This document shows positions 1-9,240 of a stretch of DNA of 64,000 nucleotides, one piece after another; position 1 is the first letter of the stretch; every line of letters begins with the position of its first letter. Made by a program: the position numbers and the translations under genes. The stretch comes from an uncultured Selenomonadaceae bacterium. GTDB lineage: Bacteria > Bacillota > Negativicutes > Selenomonadales > Selenomonadaceae. Where the stretch lies: assembly GCA_905234175.1 (NCBI GenBank), contig CAJOGX010000003.1, forward strand, positions 1 to 64,000, written 5' to 3'. The notes under the pieces were generated by a model. That model saw only the letters and a program-made list of their open reading frames with translations, was not told the DNA's origin and did not search any database.

Positions 1-20
1 AAAAAATTTATCGTGCGGAA

Positions 21-1490
21 TTATTTTTTCGAGCTTTTGAGTTCCTGAAGTTTCGGACCCATGATACGCTTGTAGGCCTCAACGCCAGGCTGATTGAACG
101 CGTCGACGTTAGCAAGTTCGCCTTCGTAAGCGACGGACATCGCCAGAAGGTAAAGGAGTTCGCCGAGGTGGTATTCGTTGAGTTCGGGCAGCGTGAAGCA
201 GGCGTTGAAGCGCTTGTTGGAGCTGAGCGCGTCGGCGTTGGACTGGCGGGCAACTTCGAGCGCCTCGCTCATTGTGACGCCGGAAATGTCAGCGAGCTTT
301 TTGACTTCGGGGAACGCGTTCGGGATAACGAGGTCGTCTTCCCACTTCGCAACCTTAATGAACTGAACGACTTTATCGAGCGCGCCTTCCTGGTGCTGCT
401 GCGTCTGCGAATGCATGTCAGTGGTGCCGACAGCGACGAGCGGCGTGCGGCCGTAGCAAACTTCCTTGCCGTCCTTGTCGAACTGCTTGCCAAGCGATTC
501 CGCCAGAAGCTGAATGTACCATTCGCTGAGGGACTTCAGGTAGTCGCCGTAGGGCATCATGACTTCGATATTGCGTCCGTGTTTCTGGTACGCCGCGAAT
601 TTCAGCGCCGCGTTAAGCATTGCCGGATTTTCAAAAAGATTTTCGTTCTTGCACGCCTCGTCCATATCGCGCGCGCCTTCGAGGAATTTTTCAATGTTCA
701 TACCGATAACGGCGGCGGTTATCAGACCGACTTCGCAGAAAACGCTGAAGCGACCGCCAACGCCGTCGGGAACTGCGAACTGCGGCCAGCCCTTGTCAAT
801 CGCCAGCTGTTTGAGCAGAGTTTTCTTTTCCTCGTTGGGGTCGGTTACGGCGACGACTTCAACTTCAATGTTCTGCGCTTTCTGGAGCGCGTCATAAATC
901 ACCATGAAATTGCTCATCGTGTCGAGCGTGCCGCCGGATTTTGAAATACAAATCAGGCAGACTTTGAGCGGGCGTTTCTCGTGCGTCTTAGCGACGAAGG
1001 ACATCGCCTTCAGGTGGTTGATAATGTCAGCCGTCCTGCGCGAATCGATATTCTGACCGCTGAAATAAACTTTCGGGAGGCCGTTGCGCTGCTCTTTCGT
1101 CTTAGCGTTCCAAAATTCGCCGCAGAAAATATCGAACAGAACCTTGTTGCCGAGGAAGGAGCCGCCAATGCCGAGCGAAACAACCACGTCGATATTGTTG
1201 CGCAGGTGGCGCGTGAACTCGTGGAGCTTGCGAATGCTGGCGGGCGAATTGAGGTGGAGCTTGCTGTTTTCTTCGGTGACGTACGGCAGCTTGGAGAAGT
1301 AAACTTTTTCGGGCGAGCCGTCTTTGGAAAGGTGCGCCTTGATGAAACCGCTCTCGCGCATGACTTTCATGGCTTCGTGAGCCTTTTTCAAATCTGCCGC
1401 GTAACTGTCGAGGTCGGCCTTCGTAACTTTGCCTTCGCCGAAAAGATTATCGTAATCGAACGTGAAACCGGATTTTAAAACCAATGCCAT
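21..1490 (-). CDS. pgi: Glucose-6-phosphate isomerase
   Basis: Interconverts glucose-6-phosphate and fructose-6-phosphate in the cytosol, the entry step of glycolysis for sugar released from glycogen. The 489-residue product carries the SIS-type sugar phosphate motifs GIGGSFLGNK near residue 108 and ISKSGGT near residue 183. Length fits the longer bacterial family, and the frame is complete. The ATG follows AAAGGGG at suitable spacing. It lies 19 bases behind pgm on the same strand and is probably the last gene of a manB-pgm-pgi unit. Its codon use is smooth and GC-rich, as in the other central metabolism genes here. Identification is firm. Confidence 0.95.
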   Translation of the reverse strand: MALVLKSGFTFDYDNLFGEGKVTKADLDSYAADLKKAHEAMKVMRESGFIKAHLSKDGSPEKVYFSKLPYVTEENSKLHLNSPASIRKLHEFTRHLRNNIDVVVSLGIGGSFLGNKVLFDIFCGEFWNAKTKEQRNGLPKVYFSGQNIDSRRTADIINHLKAMSFVAKTHEKRPLKVCLICISKSGGTLDTMSNFMVIYDALQKAQNIEVEVVAVTDPNEEKKTLLKQLAIDKGWPQFAVPDGVGGRFSVFCEVGLITAAVIGMNIEKFLEGARDMDEACKNENLFENPAMLNAALKFAAYQKHGRNIEVMMPYGDYLKSLSEWYIQLLAESLGKQFDKDGKEVCYGRTPLVAVGTTDMHSQTQQHQEGALDKVVQFIKVAKWEDDLVIPNAFPEVKKLADISGVTMSEALEVARQSNADALSSNKRFNACFTLPELNEYHLGELLYLLAMSVAYEGELANVDAFNQPGVEAYKRIMGPKLQELKSSKK

Positions 1491-1509
1491 TGAGCAAATC
1501 CCCTTTCAA

Positions 1510-3126
1510 TCAAACAACGGAGGCAACGATATCCTGCGCTTCTTTCTGAATCTGCGCGAGGTGCTCAGCACTGACGAAACTTTCCGCGTAAACTTTGCAC
1601 ATATCTTCGGTGCCGGAAGGACGCGCCGCGAACCAGCCGTTTTTGGTGACGACTTTCAGGCCGCCGATTGAAGCGCCGTTGCCAGGAGCTTTAGTGAATT
1701 TTTCGGTGATTGGGTCGCCGGCGAGCGTGTCAGCCTTGAGATTTTCGGGCGAAAGTTTTCCGAGCGCGGATTTCTGTTCGGGCGTCGCGGGAGTGTCTTT
1801 GCGCGCGTAGTAGAACGTGCCAAATTTGTCGGTGAGTTCCTTGTGATGTTCGGAAGGATTTTTGCCGGTCTTGGCGGTAATTTCGACGGCGAGCAAATCC
1901 ATAATAATGCCGTCCTTGTCGGTCGTCCAGACGCTGGCGTCTTTGCAGAGGAAGGACGCGCCCGCAGATTCTTCGCCGCCGAAGCCCATGGAGCCGTCGA
2001 ACAGCCCGTCAACGAACCACTTGAAACCGACGGGAACTTCGCAGAGTTTGCGCCCAATGTCAGCCGCAACTTTATCGATAAGCGAACTTGAGACCAAAGT
2101 TTTGCCTACCATAGCGTCCTTGCTCCAGCCGTCGCGGTGCGTGAACAGGTAGCGAATTGCAACCGCCAGATAATGATTCGGATTCATCAGACCCTGTGGC
2201 GTAACAATTCCGTGGCGGTCGTAGTCGGTGTCGTTGCCGAACGCAATGTCGTACTGGTCTTTCAGCGCGATAAGGTTAGCCATAGCGAACGGCGAAGAGC
2301 AGTCCATACGAATTTTGCCGTCGTGGTCGGGCGGCATGAAACTGAACGTGTAGTCGATGTTGGGGTTGACGACGTTGATCGGCTTTTTGATTTTGTAAAC
2401 TTCGTTGATAAGATCCCAGTAGAAAATACCGGAGCCGCCGAGCGGGTCAGCGCCGACGTTGAGGCCGGAATTAACAACGGCGTCCATGTCGATAACGCGG
2501 CTGAGCCCTTTGACGTAGGGGAGCATGTAATCCATGAAGTGCACGTTGTCCATTTTGACGGCGCGCTCGAAGGGAACGCGTTTGACGATTTTGTCGACGC
2601 CGGCTTTGATAATTTCGTTGGCGCGGTTCTGAATTTTGGTGGTAGTTTCAGCGCTGGCGGGGCCGCCGGTCGTGGGGTCGTACTTAATGCCGCCGTCAGT
2701 CGGGGGGTTGTGCGACGGCGTGATAACGATACCGTCAGCCTTTTTGGCTTCCTTGCGCTCGTAGTTGTGCTCAAGAATTATGCGGGAAACGACGGGCGTG
2801 GGGACGGGTTTGAAATCTTCCTGCAGAATAATTTCGACGTTGTTGGCGGCGAGAACTTCTACGCAGGAACGGAGCGCGGGCTCGGAAAGGGCGTGGGTGT
2901 CGGCGCCAATGTACAAAGGCCCCGTGACGCCTTCGGTCGCGCGGTGCTCAGCGACTGCCTGCGCGATAGCGAGAATGTGCGTTTCGTTGAAGCTGTGGAG
3001 TTTGGAACTGCCTCTGTGGCCGGACGTGCCGAACGCGACGCCCTGCGTTTTATTTTCAGGGTCCGGCGCAAGGGTATAGTAATCGCTGATTAAAGACGGG
3101 AGATTGACGACGGTTTTCTTCTCCAT
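1510..3126 (-). CDS. pgm: Phosphoglucomutase (alpha-D-glucose-specific)
   Basis: Converts glucose-1-phosphate to glucose-6-phosphate and back, joining glycogen turnover to glycolysis. The 538-residue product has the four-domain phosphohexomutase layout. The phosphoserine loop TPSHNP places the catalytic serine at about residue 138, the metal loop is DTDYDRHG, the sugar loop includes GGEESAG, and RPSGTED near the C-terminus is the phosphate-binding motif. A strong GAGGAGG site precedes the ATG. It sits between manB and pgi, so the three form a hexose phosphate operon. The length and the PPTDGG after the serine loop favour the PGM type over phosphomannomutase. Confidence 0.95.
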   Translation of the reverse strand: MEKKTVVNLPSLISDYYTLAPDPENKTQGVAFGTSGHRGSSKLHSFNETHILAIAQAVAEHRATEGVTGPLYIGADTHALSEPALRSCVEVLAANNVEIILQEDFKPVPTPVVSRIILEHNYERKEAKKADGIVITPSHNPPTDGGIKYDPTTGGPASAETTTKIQNRANEIIKAGVDKIVKRVPFERAVKMDNVHFMDYMLPYVKGLSRVIDMDAVVNSGLNVGADPLGGSGIFYWDLINEVYKIKKPINVVNPNIDYTFSFMPPDHDGKIRMDCSSPFAMANLIALKDQYDIAFGNDTDYDRHGIVTPQGLMNPNHYLAVAIRYLFTHRDGWSKDAMVGKTLVSSSLIDKVAADIGRKLCEVPVGFKWFVDGLFDGSMGFGGEESAGASFLCKDASVWTTDKDGIIMDLLAVEITAKTGKNPSEHHKELTDKFGTFYYARKDTPATPEQKSALGKLSPENLKADTLAGDPITEKFTKAPGNGASIGGLKVVTKNGWFAARPSGTEDMCKVYAESFVSAEHLAQIQKEAQDIVASVV

Positions 3127-3189
3127 TAAAAAATCCTCCTCTGATTTAAAAGTTATGCACGCGCTCAGATTCGAGCGACCTTGACAAAT

Positions 3190-4554
3190 TCAGCCGCGAA
3201 TAATCGCTAAAAGTTCATCGCGCTTAGTTTCCATTAATTTTCTATCGCCGCGCGCCTCGACGTTCAGACGAATGTACGGTTCAGTTTGAGAGCCGCGCAG
3301 GTTGAAGCGCCAGTTTTCAAAGTTGACGCTGACGCCGTCAGTTTTATCGACGACGCCGGCTTTACCGTAGATTTTTTCAATCTTATCCATGAGTTCCTGA
3401 ACTTTTTCGACGCCGGAAACTTTGGTGTTAATTTCGCCGGAAACGGGATAGCTGGCGATTTTGTCTGCCATAATTTCGGAAAGAGTTTTATCGGTCTGGC
3501 TGAGGACTTCCAAAACCAGAAGCCAGGGAATCATTCCGCTGTCGCAGAAATAAAAATCGCGGAAATAGTGGTGCGACGCCATTTCGCCGCCGTAAATCGC
3601 ATTTTCCCTGCGCAGAACGTCCTTCATGTAAGAATGACCCGACCGGCAGATAATCGCCTTGCCGCCGAGCCTTTCGACGACTTCAAGCGTGCTGAGGTAG
3701 GCGCGGGGCTCGTAGATAATTTTTTCGCCAGGATTTTTCCTGAGGAACGACTCCGCCAGAAAGCCAATAAGGTAGCAGCCTTCGATAAAGCCGCCCTTTT
3801 CGTCGAAGAGGAAACAGCGGTCGAAATCGCCGTCGAAGGCAATTCCGCAGTCGGCGCCGTTTTCTACGACAGCATTGGCGGTAACCGCGCGCGAATCCTG
3901 CAGCAGCGGATTGGGGACGCCGTTCGGGAAAAATCCGTTGGTGTTGTTATAAATTTTTATAATTTCAAACGGCAGGAATTTTTCCAGCTCGTTGATAATC
4001 GGACCCGCCGAGCCGTTGCCGGTATTGATGACGATTTTGAACGGCTTGAACTTTTTAACGTCGACGTAGCTAAGCAGGCGCCTGATGTAGTCGTGAAAAA
4101 TATCGAGGCGGTAAATCGTGCCGGTCGCCTTTCTGAAAGACCAGTCGCGCGTTTCGTCCTCAACGGCGGCTTTAATGTCGAGCAGGCCGGTTTTCGGTGA
4201 AATCGGAATGACATTTTTCCGCACGAATTTCATGCCGTTATATTCCTTAGGATTGTGCGAAGCGGTGACCATAATTCCACCGTCGAGTTCTTTGAAGCCG
4301 GTCGCGAAATAAATCATCTCGGTGCCGCACTGCCCAATATCGTAAACGTCGCAGCCCGCCTCAGTCAGTCCGCGCGTGAGAGCGTCGCAGATTGTCGGTC
4401 CCGTCAGACGGATATCGTGCCCGACGGCAACTTTTTTCGCGCTGAAAAGTTCTGGGAAAACCCTGCCAACGCGGTAGGCGAGTTCCTGGTTAACGCTTTC
4501 GGGATAAATTCCGCGAATGTCGTACGCGCCGAACCCCGAAGTATTAACAGCCAT
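3190..4554 (-). CDS. manB: Phosphomannomutase/phosphoglucomutase
   Basis: A second alpha-D-phosphohexomutase, 454 residues, probably acting on mannose-1-phosphate and glucose-1-phosphate for nucleotide-sugar synthesis. The catalytic loop TASHNP puts the phosphoserine at residue 99. The metal-binding loop is DGDFDRC, GGEMASHH is the sugar-specificity loop, and RGSQTEPYIR is the C-terminal phosphate motif. It is the first gene of the manB-pgm-pgi run, with a 63-base gap to pgm, and has its own promoter candidate upstream. Substrate preference cannot be read from sequence alone. ManB/CpsG or AlgC-like dual function are both possible. Confidence 0.9.
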   Translation of the reverse strand: MAVNTSGFGAYDIRGIYPESVNQELAYRVGRVFPELFSAKKVAVGHDIRLTGPTICDALTRGLTEAGCDVYDIGQCGTEMIYFATGFKELDGGIMVTASHNPKEYNGMKFVRKNVIPISPKTGLLDIKAAVEDETRDWSFRKATGTIYRLDIFHDYIRRLLSYVDVKKFKPFKIVINTGNGSAGPIINELEKFLPFEIIKIYNNTNGFFPNGVPNPLLQDSRAVTANAVVENGADCGIAFDGDFDRCFLFDEKGGFIEGCYLIGFLAESFLRKNPGEKIIYEPRAYLSTLEVVERLGGKAIICRSGHSYMKDVLRRENAIYGGEMASHHYFRDFYFCDSGMIPWLLVLEVLSQTDKTLSEIMADKIASYPVSGEINTKVSGVEKVQELMDKIEKIYGKAGVVDKTDGVSVNFENWRFNLRGSQTEPYIRLNVEARGDRKLMETKRDELLAIIRG

Positions 4555-4593
4555 TTTTCCACGCCCCTTTCCATTTCCAATTTTGTTTAACCT

Positions 4594-4623
4594 ATTCTAC
4601 GTGCTGAAAATTTTTCCTTTCAA
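4594..4623 (-). promoter_or_regulatory. Sigma-70 type promoter for manB-pgm-pgi
   Basis: Reading the minus strand, TTGAAA (4623-4618) and TAGAAT (4599-4594) are separated by 18 bases and lie about 40 bases before the manB start. This is a reasonable match to the consensus. The region is a divergent intergenic space shared with the DUF488 gene. Confidence 0.5.
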
Positions 4624-4658
4624 ATTGCCAGAAAATTTTTAATGAACTTTTGCTGAAA

Positions 4659-4688
4659 TTGACGCCGCCGGTTCGTTCGTAGTACAAT
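4659..4688 (+). promoter_or_regulatory. Promoter for the DUF488 gene pair
   Basis: TTGACG at 4659-4664 and TACAAT at 4683-4688 are 18 bases apart. They are followed 15 bases later by a GGAGGTG ribosome site and the GTG start at 4717. The elements point away from manB, so this is a back-to-back promoter region. Confidence 0.6.
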
Positions 4689-4716
4689 CGGAAAAAAATC
4701 TGCAGGAGGTGATTTT

Positions 4717-5187
4717 GTGGCTAAGAAGGAGACGCCGCCCGCTAAAATTTTTACGATTGGCTTTACGAAAAAGAGCGCCGAAACTTTTTTTGAAACGCTC
4801 GAACGCAACGGGATTACCGACGTTATCGACGTGCGACTCTACGCTAACACGCAGTTCGCCGGTTTCGCCAAGGCGCCGGACTTGAAATTTTTCTTAAGGC
4901 GCGTCAGTTCGATTGAGTACCGGCACGATTTGAAACTTGCGCCGACGGAGGAAATTTTTAAATCTTATCAGCAGCAAATTATTTCGTGGGCGGATTACGA
5001 AAAACTTTTCGCGCAGGTTATGAAGGAGCGGCACATTGAGTCGCACATTCTGCGGAACTATTCCAGCTCGCCGGAAGTTCGATACTGCCTTTTGTGCGCG
5101 GAAGTCAGCCCCGCGAATTGTCACCGGCGGCTTGTAGCGGAAAAGTTCGCCGAAATTTTTGAGCGAATGGAGATTGTGCACCTGTGA
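4717..5187 (+). CDS. DUF488 domain protein
   Basis: A 156-residue protein of the DUF488 family, whose biochemical role is not established. The family signature is at the C-terminus: two cysteines in CLLCAE, then a third in the PANCHRR stretch. The N-terminal TIGFTKKS and the DVIDVR strand are also typical. The GTG start is preceded by GGAGGTG with correct spacing. The stop overlaps the next start (GTGA), so the two proteins are translationally coupled and probably act together. DUF488 proteins are often seen in accessory regions, but nothing here ties this one to defence. Confidence 0.85.
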   Translation: MAKKETPPAKIFTIGFTKKSAETFFETLERNGITDVIDVRLYANTQFAGFAKAPDLKFFLRRVSSIEYRHDLKLAPTEEIFKSYQQQIISWADYEKLFAQVMKERHIESHILRNYSSSPEVRYCLLCAEVSPANCHRRLVAEKFAEIFERMEIVHL

Positions 5188-5837
5188 AAAAAATTATCGT
5201 GGTACTTGCGAAGAGCGCCAAGGCTGGGAATTTTTGCGTTGCCGGAATTGAGCTGGGCAGCAACAACTGGATTCGTCCCGTCACGAGCGACGAGGAAATT
5301 CAGGGCGCAGTGCCCGCCGCCGCGCTTACCTGCGAAGACAAAACCGAAATTCAGCCGCTGGATTTGGTGCAGATTGAGTTCACGGAAAAAGCCGCCGGTG
5401 AAGTTCAGCCGGAAAATTTTTATTTCGCCGGTACGTGGAAAAAGTTCGGGCACTGGAGTCTGAGCGAGTTTGAAAAATATTGCGGGCTTGACCGCGCGGA
5501 TTTTATTTTCTACAACGATTCGCGCAGGCTTGAACCGGAGGCGCTGAGCAGTTTCGCGCGGCACAAGTCTCTATTGATTCTGCCGATTGAAAATATTTCG
5601 CTAAAGGCTGAGCAGTTCGATGACGGCGTTAAATTCCGCGCCAGCTTTAACTACAACGGCACGCGCTACGAAAATTTTGCCGTGGGCGATATTGCTCTGT
5701 GCGAGAAAATTTCTGGCCGAGGCTCTGGCGAAATTTTTATTGCGGAGCGCGCGGTTGCGACTTTCAGCCTGACTAATCCGTTTAAGGACGGGAAAAGCTA
5801 CAAAGTTTTAGCTCAGCTTTGGAGCCAGAGCGTCTGA
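5184..5837 (+). CDS. Hypothetical protein, probable dual OB-fold
   Basis: A 217-residue soluble protein, with no signal peptide or membrane segment, coupled to the DUF488 gene by a GTGA overlap. It opens with a strand and the phrase IVVLAKSAKAGNFCVAGIE, then GSNNWIRPV, features I associate with the dual OB domain family. The rest is beta-rich, with a second half around residues 105-215. No catalytic motif is visible. OB folds usually bind nucleic acid, but that is family knowledge, not something seen here. Its end overlaps by 25 bases the end of the convergent condensation-domain gene. Family assignment is tentative. Confidence 0.55.
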   Translation: MKKIIVVLAKSAKAGNFCVAGIELGSNNWIRPVTSDEEIQGAVPAAALTCEDKTEIQPLDLVQIEFTEKAAGEVQPENFYFAGTWKKFGHWSLSEFEKYCGLDRADFIFYNDSRRLEPEALSSFARHKSLLILPIENISLKAEQFDDGVKFRASFNYNGTRYENFAVGDIALCEKISGRGSGEIFIAERAVATFSLTNPFKDGKSYKVLAQLWSQSV

Positions 5838-7636
5838 TATTTTTCCATTTGCTGGAGGGCGTGCCGGAGTATCGAATGATGAAGGTCTGGGCGCTCTCTT
5901 ATTATTTCTTCCATTTTCGTCAGCGGCACCAGCATAAGCGTGGCTTTTTCGGTCAGCACTTCGGCGGAGATTATTGCGCGGCGTTTCTGCAGGAAAACCG
6001 TTTCGTTGAGCCAGCCGCCCGCCTTAACGATATCGAGCGTGTTGAACCAGCCGTCGCCGGTTTCCAAATTCCGTGCGATTTTCCCTTCGACGACGAACAC
6101 CAGATTTTTATCGAGCGTGTCGCCGGAAAGCCTGTCGCCTTCAAAGCGCGTGAGAATTTTGGCGTCGCTGAAAAGTTGCGCCGTGCCGACCTTTTCGCCC
6201 TGCAGAATTTTGTTTTTGGAAACGAAATCCGCAATAATTTTCTTTTCATCCTGCCGCTGAAACTGCGCAACGCTTTCCAGTCCGATGAAAATCTGATCCT
6301 TTAAATTTTCCATGAACTCCTTGAAAGGCGCATTCCAGTAAACCAGCATTCGCCGCAAAACCAGAGCGTAAGTTTCTGCCAGCCGCTCGCCAGCGTCGAG
6401 GAAAAACTGATTTCCGTCGTACTGGAACGTCACCGACAAATTTTTCTCCGTGTACTGGAAATAGACGCCGAGTTTCATGCGCTGCGCGTCCCAGAAATTC
6501 CGCGCGACGATTATCCCTTCCGGCGCCGACTGCACCTGCGAATAAAATTTTTCTTCCGCCTTGAAGTCCAGAAAACTCAGGAAGTGGTCGAAAAGTTTGC
6601 CCCTGCGCGAAGTTTGCTTTTGCTCCTCTGCCCAATCGAACGAGCTGTATGGCTGCGAAACTACCAGTTGCTTAAACTGCTGCCCGACGAGATTTTCAAG
6701 CGTGGCGCCCCAGTCGCTTTTAAGGCGCACCGGCATAAGATTCAGCGCGAATTTCCCGTTGGCGCTGGTTTTTGAAACGAGCTGGCAGAAAATTGTATCG
6801 CTGGAATTGTTCATTGCCTGCAGTAAAAATCCCCACGCCGTCTGCAGCGCAACCATCAGCATCGCGCGGCTCCCCTGCGTCCGTACGCGCAAATCCGACA
6901 AAATTTCAGCGGGAATTTTCATGCGGTAAGCCTGTTCGCGGTACTCGCCGGAAATTTCCTTAGCGTAGGGAACTTTCGGCAGCGGCGGCAAATTTTTCAG
7001 CACTTCCAGCCAGTAATCCCGCACGCGCATTTCCATATAAGTCGTCTGAGAAATTGACGGCGGCGGGCTGATTTTCTTGTACTTTACGCCGTCTAGTACC
7101 GCGCTGAAAAAATTATTGTCGCTGAATCTGTCGGCAATCAGCTGAGACATCGTAACCAGCACGGCGGCTTCGTTCGGCGCGGTCTGAAAAACCGAAAAGC
7201 GAATCAGATAATCGCGTTGAAGGTCGAAACCCTTGCGGCGATCTGCCTCCATGATTTTCGTCAAAGTTTCGTCGAGTTCGTCGCCGTCGAGCCTGAGCAT
7301 ACGGAAAATAATTTCCGAAAGAGTGGTATGCTTCTCGAAAATAACTTTGACGGTACGTGTTCCGACGTTGCAGAAATTCGCGCGAAAATTTTCGTCCTCC
7401 TCAAGCAGGCTGTTGACGGCGCGGTTAAACTGTATCGGCTTAATTTCGCCGCGAACTTTGTACAGAGTCTGAACGCAGAAATGCGGCGACGCAAAAGTTT
7501 TCCGCTCAAAAAACTGCGCCTCGTCCGCCGTGATCTCGCGAATCTTCGTAATTTTGTTCGCGCTGTATCCGGAATCCGTTACGATTTTCCCGTAGACCTG
7601 TTCCAGAACGCTTTTTTCATTTGGTTTGAGTTCCAA
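5813..7636 (-). CDS. Degenerate condensation domain fused to a cNMP-binding-like domain
   Basis: The product is about 607 residues. Residues 10-440 resemble an NRPS condensation domain, but the catalytic HHxxxDG motif reads S164-Q-L-I-A-D169-R170. Both histidines are lost, so peptide-bond formation is unlikely. The C-terminal 130 residues look like a cyclic-nucleotide-binding beta roll, with an FEGDRLSGD turn and a VVEGK strand. The phosphate-binding cassette is poorly kept, so ligand binding is uncertain. No adenylation or carrier domain is nearby. I chose the TTG at 7636 because AAAGGAAG sits correctly before it; an ATG at 7735 lacks a ribosome site. It is a lone gene, divergent from the SPFH operon. 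A binding or regulatory role is a guess. Confidence 0.6.
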   Translation of the reverse strand: MELKPNEKSVLEQVYGKIVTDSGYSANKITKIREITADEAQFFERKTFASPHFCVQTLYKVRGEIKPIQFNRAVNSLLEEDENFRANFCNVGTRTVKVIFEKHTTLSEIIFRMLRLDGDELDETLTKIMEADRRKGFDLQRDYLIRFSVFQTAPNEAAVLVTMSQLIADRFSDNNFFSAVLDGVKYKKISPPPSISQTTYMEMRVRDYWLEVLKNLPPLPKVPYAKEISGEYREQAYRMKIPAEILSDLRVRTQGSRAMLMVALQTAWGFLLQAMNNSSDTIFCQLVSKTSANGKFALNLMPVRLKSDWGATLENLVGQQFKQLVVSQPYSSFDWAEEQKQTSRRGKLFDHFLSFLDFKAEEKFYSQVQSAPEGIIVARNFWDAQRMKLGVYFQYTEKNLSVTFQYDGNQFFLDAGERLAETYALVLRRMLVYWNAPFKEFMENLKDQIFIGLESVAQFQRQDEKKIIADFVSKNKILQGEKVGTAQLFSDAKILTRFEGDRLSGDTLDKNLVFVVEGKIARNLETGDGWFNTLDIVKAGGWLNETVFLQKRRAIISAEVLTEKATLMLVPLTKMEEIIRERPDLHHSILRHALQQMEKYQTLWLQS

Positions 7637-7763
7637 AGTCAACACTTCCTTTCGGCGTAGAAATTCGCCGCGCGTGCGGAAAATCTTTCTTTTTGTCAAG
7701 GGCAGGAAATTTTCAGCCGCGTCAAGAATTATCATTTAAAAATTTGCAAAGGAGATGTTCGTT

Positions 7764-9191
7764 GTGGGATTTATCAAAGCGGCGCTTGAAGCGGCCAGTG
7801 GAGTTTTGGGCGACCAGTGGAAGGAATATTTTTACTGCGACAGCCTCAGCGCGGATATTTTGGTTGCGAAGGGGCACCGTCGGACGCGGCGCGGCAGTTC
7901 CAATTCCGGCGACGATAACATTATTACTCAGGGCTCAATCGTGGCGGTCAATAACGGCCAGTGCATGATGGTTGTCGAAAACGGCAAGGTTGTCGACTAC
8001 ATTGCCGAGCCTGGCGAATACAAATACGACCGTGGCACCGAGCCTTCGCTTTTCTCCGGCGGCGACCTCGCGGTCAACATTCAGGAAATTTTTTTCCAGA
8101 TTGGCAAGCGCTTCACCTTCGGCGGCGATACCGGCAAGGATCAGCGCGTTTACTACTTCAACACGAAAGAAATCGTCGGCAACAAGTACGGCACGCCCAC
8201 GCCAATTCCGTTCCGCGTCGTCGATAACAATATCGGCTTGGACGTTGACATTTCGATTAAATGTTTCGGCTCCTACAGCTACAAAATCGTCAACCCCGTG
8301 CTTTTCTACACGAACGTCTGCGGCAACGTCAGCGACACGTACAACCGCTCGGAAATTGATACGCAGCTGAAAACCGAGCTCATGACTGCGCTTCAGCCCG
8401 CCTTCGCAAAAATTTCCGAAATGGGAATCCGTTACAGCGCGCTCCCTGCGCACACCGTGGAAATTGCCGACGCGCTAAACGAAATCCTCAGCAAAAAGTG
8501 GGGCGACCTGCGCGGCATTCAGGTCGTTTCCTTCGGCGTCTCGAACGTCAGCGCCAACGAAGAAGATGTCGCTATGATTAAGGAAATGCAGCGTACCGGC
8601 GCGCTCAGAAATCCCGCGATGGCGGCGGCGCATATCACTAACGCGCAGGCAGCGGCTATGCAGACGGCGGCGGGTAACACGGCGGGCGCGGCGATTGGCT
8701 TCATGGGAATGAACATGGCGCAAAACGCTGGCGGGCTCAACGCGAATAATCTTTTCGCTATCGCGCAGCAGCAACAGGCTCAGCAAATGCAACAGCAACA
8801 AACTCAGCAGCAAACTCCGCCGCCACCTCCTCCGCAGGCAACCGGCTGGAAGTGCGAACACTGCGGGCACGAAGGCAATACCGGAAAATTCTGCGCGAAC
8901 TGCGGAAGTCCCAAAGTTGCGGAAAAACCTTCCGGCTGGAAGTGCGAACACTGCGGGCACGAAGGCAATACCGGCAAATTCTGTTCCGAGTGCGGCAAGC
9001 CCCAGGCTCCTGCGCACGCTGATACCTGGACTTGTCTGAAGTGCGGTCACAGCGGCAATACCGGCAAATTCTGCGCAGACTGCGGCGCGCCAAAAGATTC
9101 TGCGCCGTCGAACCAGTGGACTTGCCCAGACTGCGGCACCGTCAACAAGGGCAGACGTTTTTGCGCAGAGTGCGGCAAGCCCAGACCGTAA
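7764..9191 (+). CDS. SPFH-domain protein with four zinc ribbons (YdjI-like)
   Basis: A 475-residue protein. The first 300 residues form the SPFH (band 7) domain of the YdjI/virion-core type. A Gln/Pro-rich linker around residues 335-358 follows (runs of Q, then six P). The C-terminus holds four zinc ribbons of the form CxxCG-N9-11-CxxCG. The first two are almost identical in DNA. AAAGGAG lies directly against an ATG at 7755, so the in-frame GTG at 7764 is the better start and gives MGFIKAAL, as in the family. It heads an operon with a TFIIB-type zinc-ribbon protein and a TPM protein, matching Bacillus subtilis ydjGHI, which acts in membrane stress with PspA-like YdjF. No PspA gene is in the window. 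Confidence 0.85.
   Translation: MGFIKAALEAASGVLGDQWKEYFYCDSLSADILVAKGHRRTRRGSSNSGDDNIITQGSIVAVNNGQCMMVVENGKVVDYIAEPGEYKYDRGTEPSLFSGGDLAVNIQEIFFQIGKRFTFGGDTGKDQRVYYFNTKEIVGNKYGTPTPIPFRVVDNNIGLDVDISIKCFGSYSYKIVNPVLFYTNVCGNVSDTYNRSEIDTQLKTELMTALQPAFAKISEMGIRYSALPAHTVEIADALNEILSKKWGDLRGIQVVSFGVSNVSANEEDVAMIKEMQRTGALRNPAMAAAHITNAQAAAMQTAAGNTAGAAIGFMGMNMAQNAGGLNANNLFAIAQQQQAQQMQQQQTQQQTPPPPPPQATGWKCEHCGHEGNTGKFCANCGSPKVAEKPSGWKCEHCGHEGNTGKFCSECGKPQAPAHADTWTCLKCGHSGNTGKFCADCGAPKDSAPSNQWTCPDCGTVNKGRRFCAECGKPRP
8842..8984 (+). repeat. Tandem zinc-ribbon coding repeat, 90-bp period
   Basis: A 43-base stretch at 8842-8884 recurs exactly at 8932-8974. After one mismatch another 8 bases match. It encodes GWKCEHCGHEGNTGK twice. 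The third and fourth ribbons downstream are diverged copies. This looks like a recent internal duplication that may vary in copy number between strains. Confidence 0.85.
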
Positions 9192-9240
9192 CCATAACAC
9201 CGGAATGAATTTTATTAATTGAAACCGGAGGTTTTGTAAT

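Noticed and set aside
7637-7735. 33-codon extension of the condensation-domain protein
   Set aside because: No ribosome site before the ATG at 7735, while AAAGGAAG precedes the TTG at 7636.
8760-8835. Low-complexity CAG/CCG-rich tract as a non-coding repeat
   Set aside because: It encodes the Gln/Pro linker of the SPFH protein in frame.
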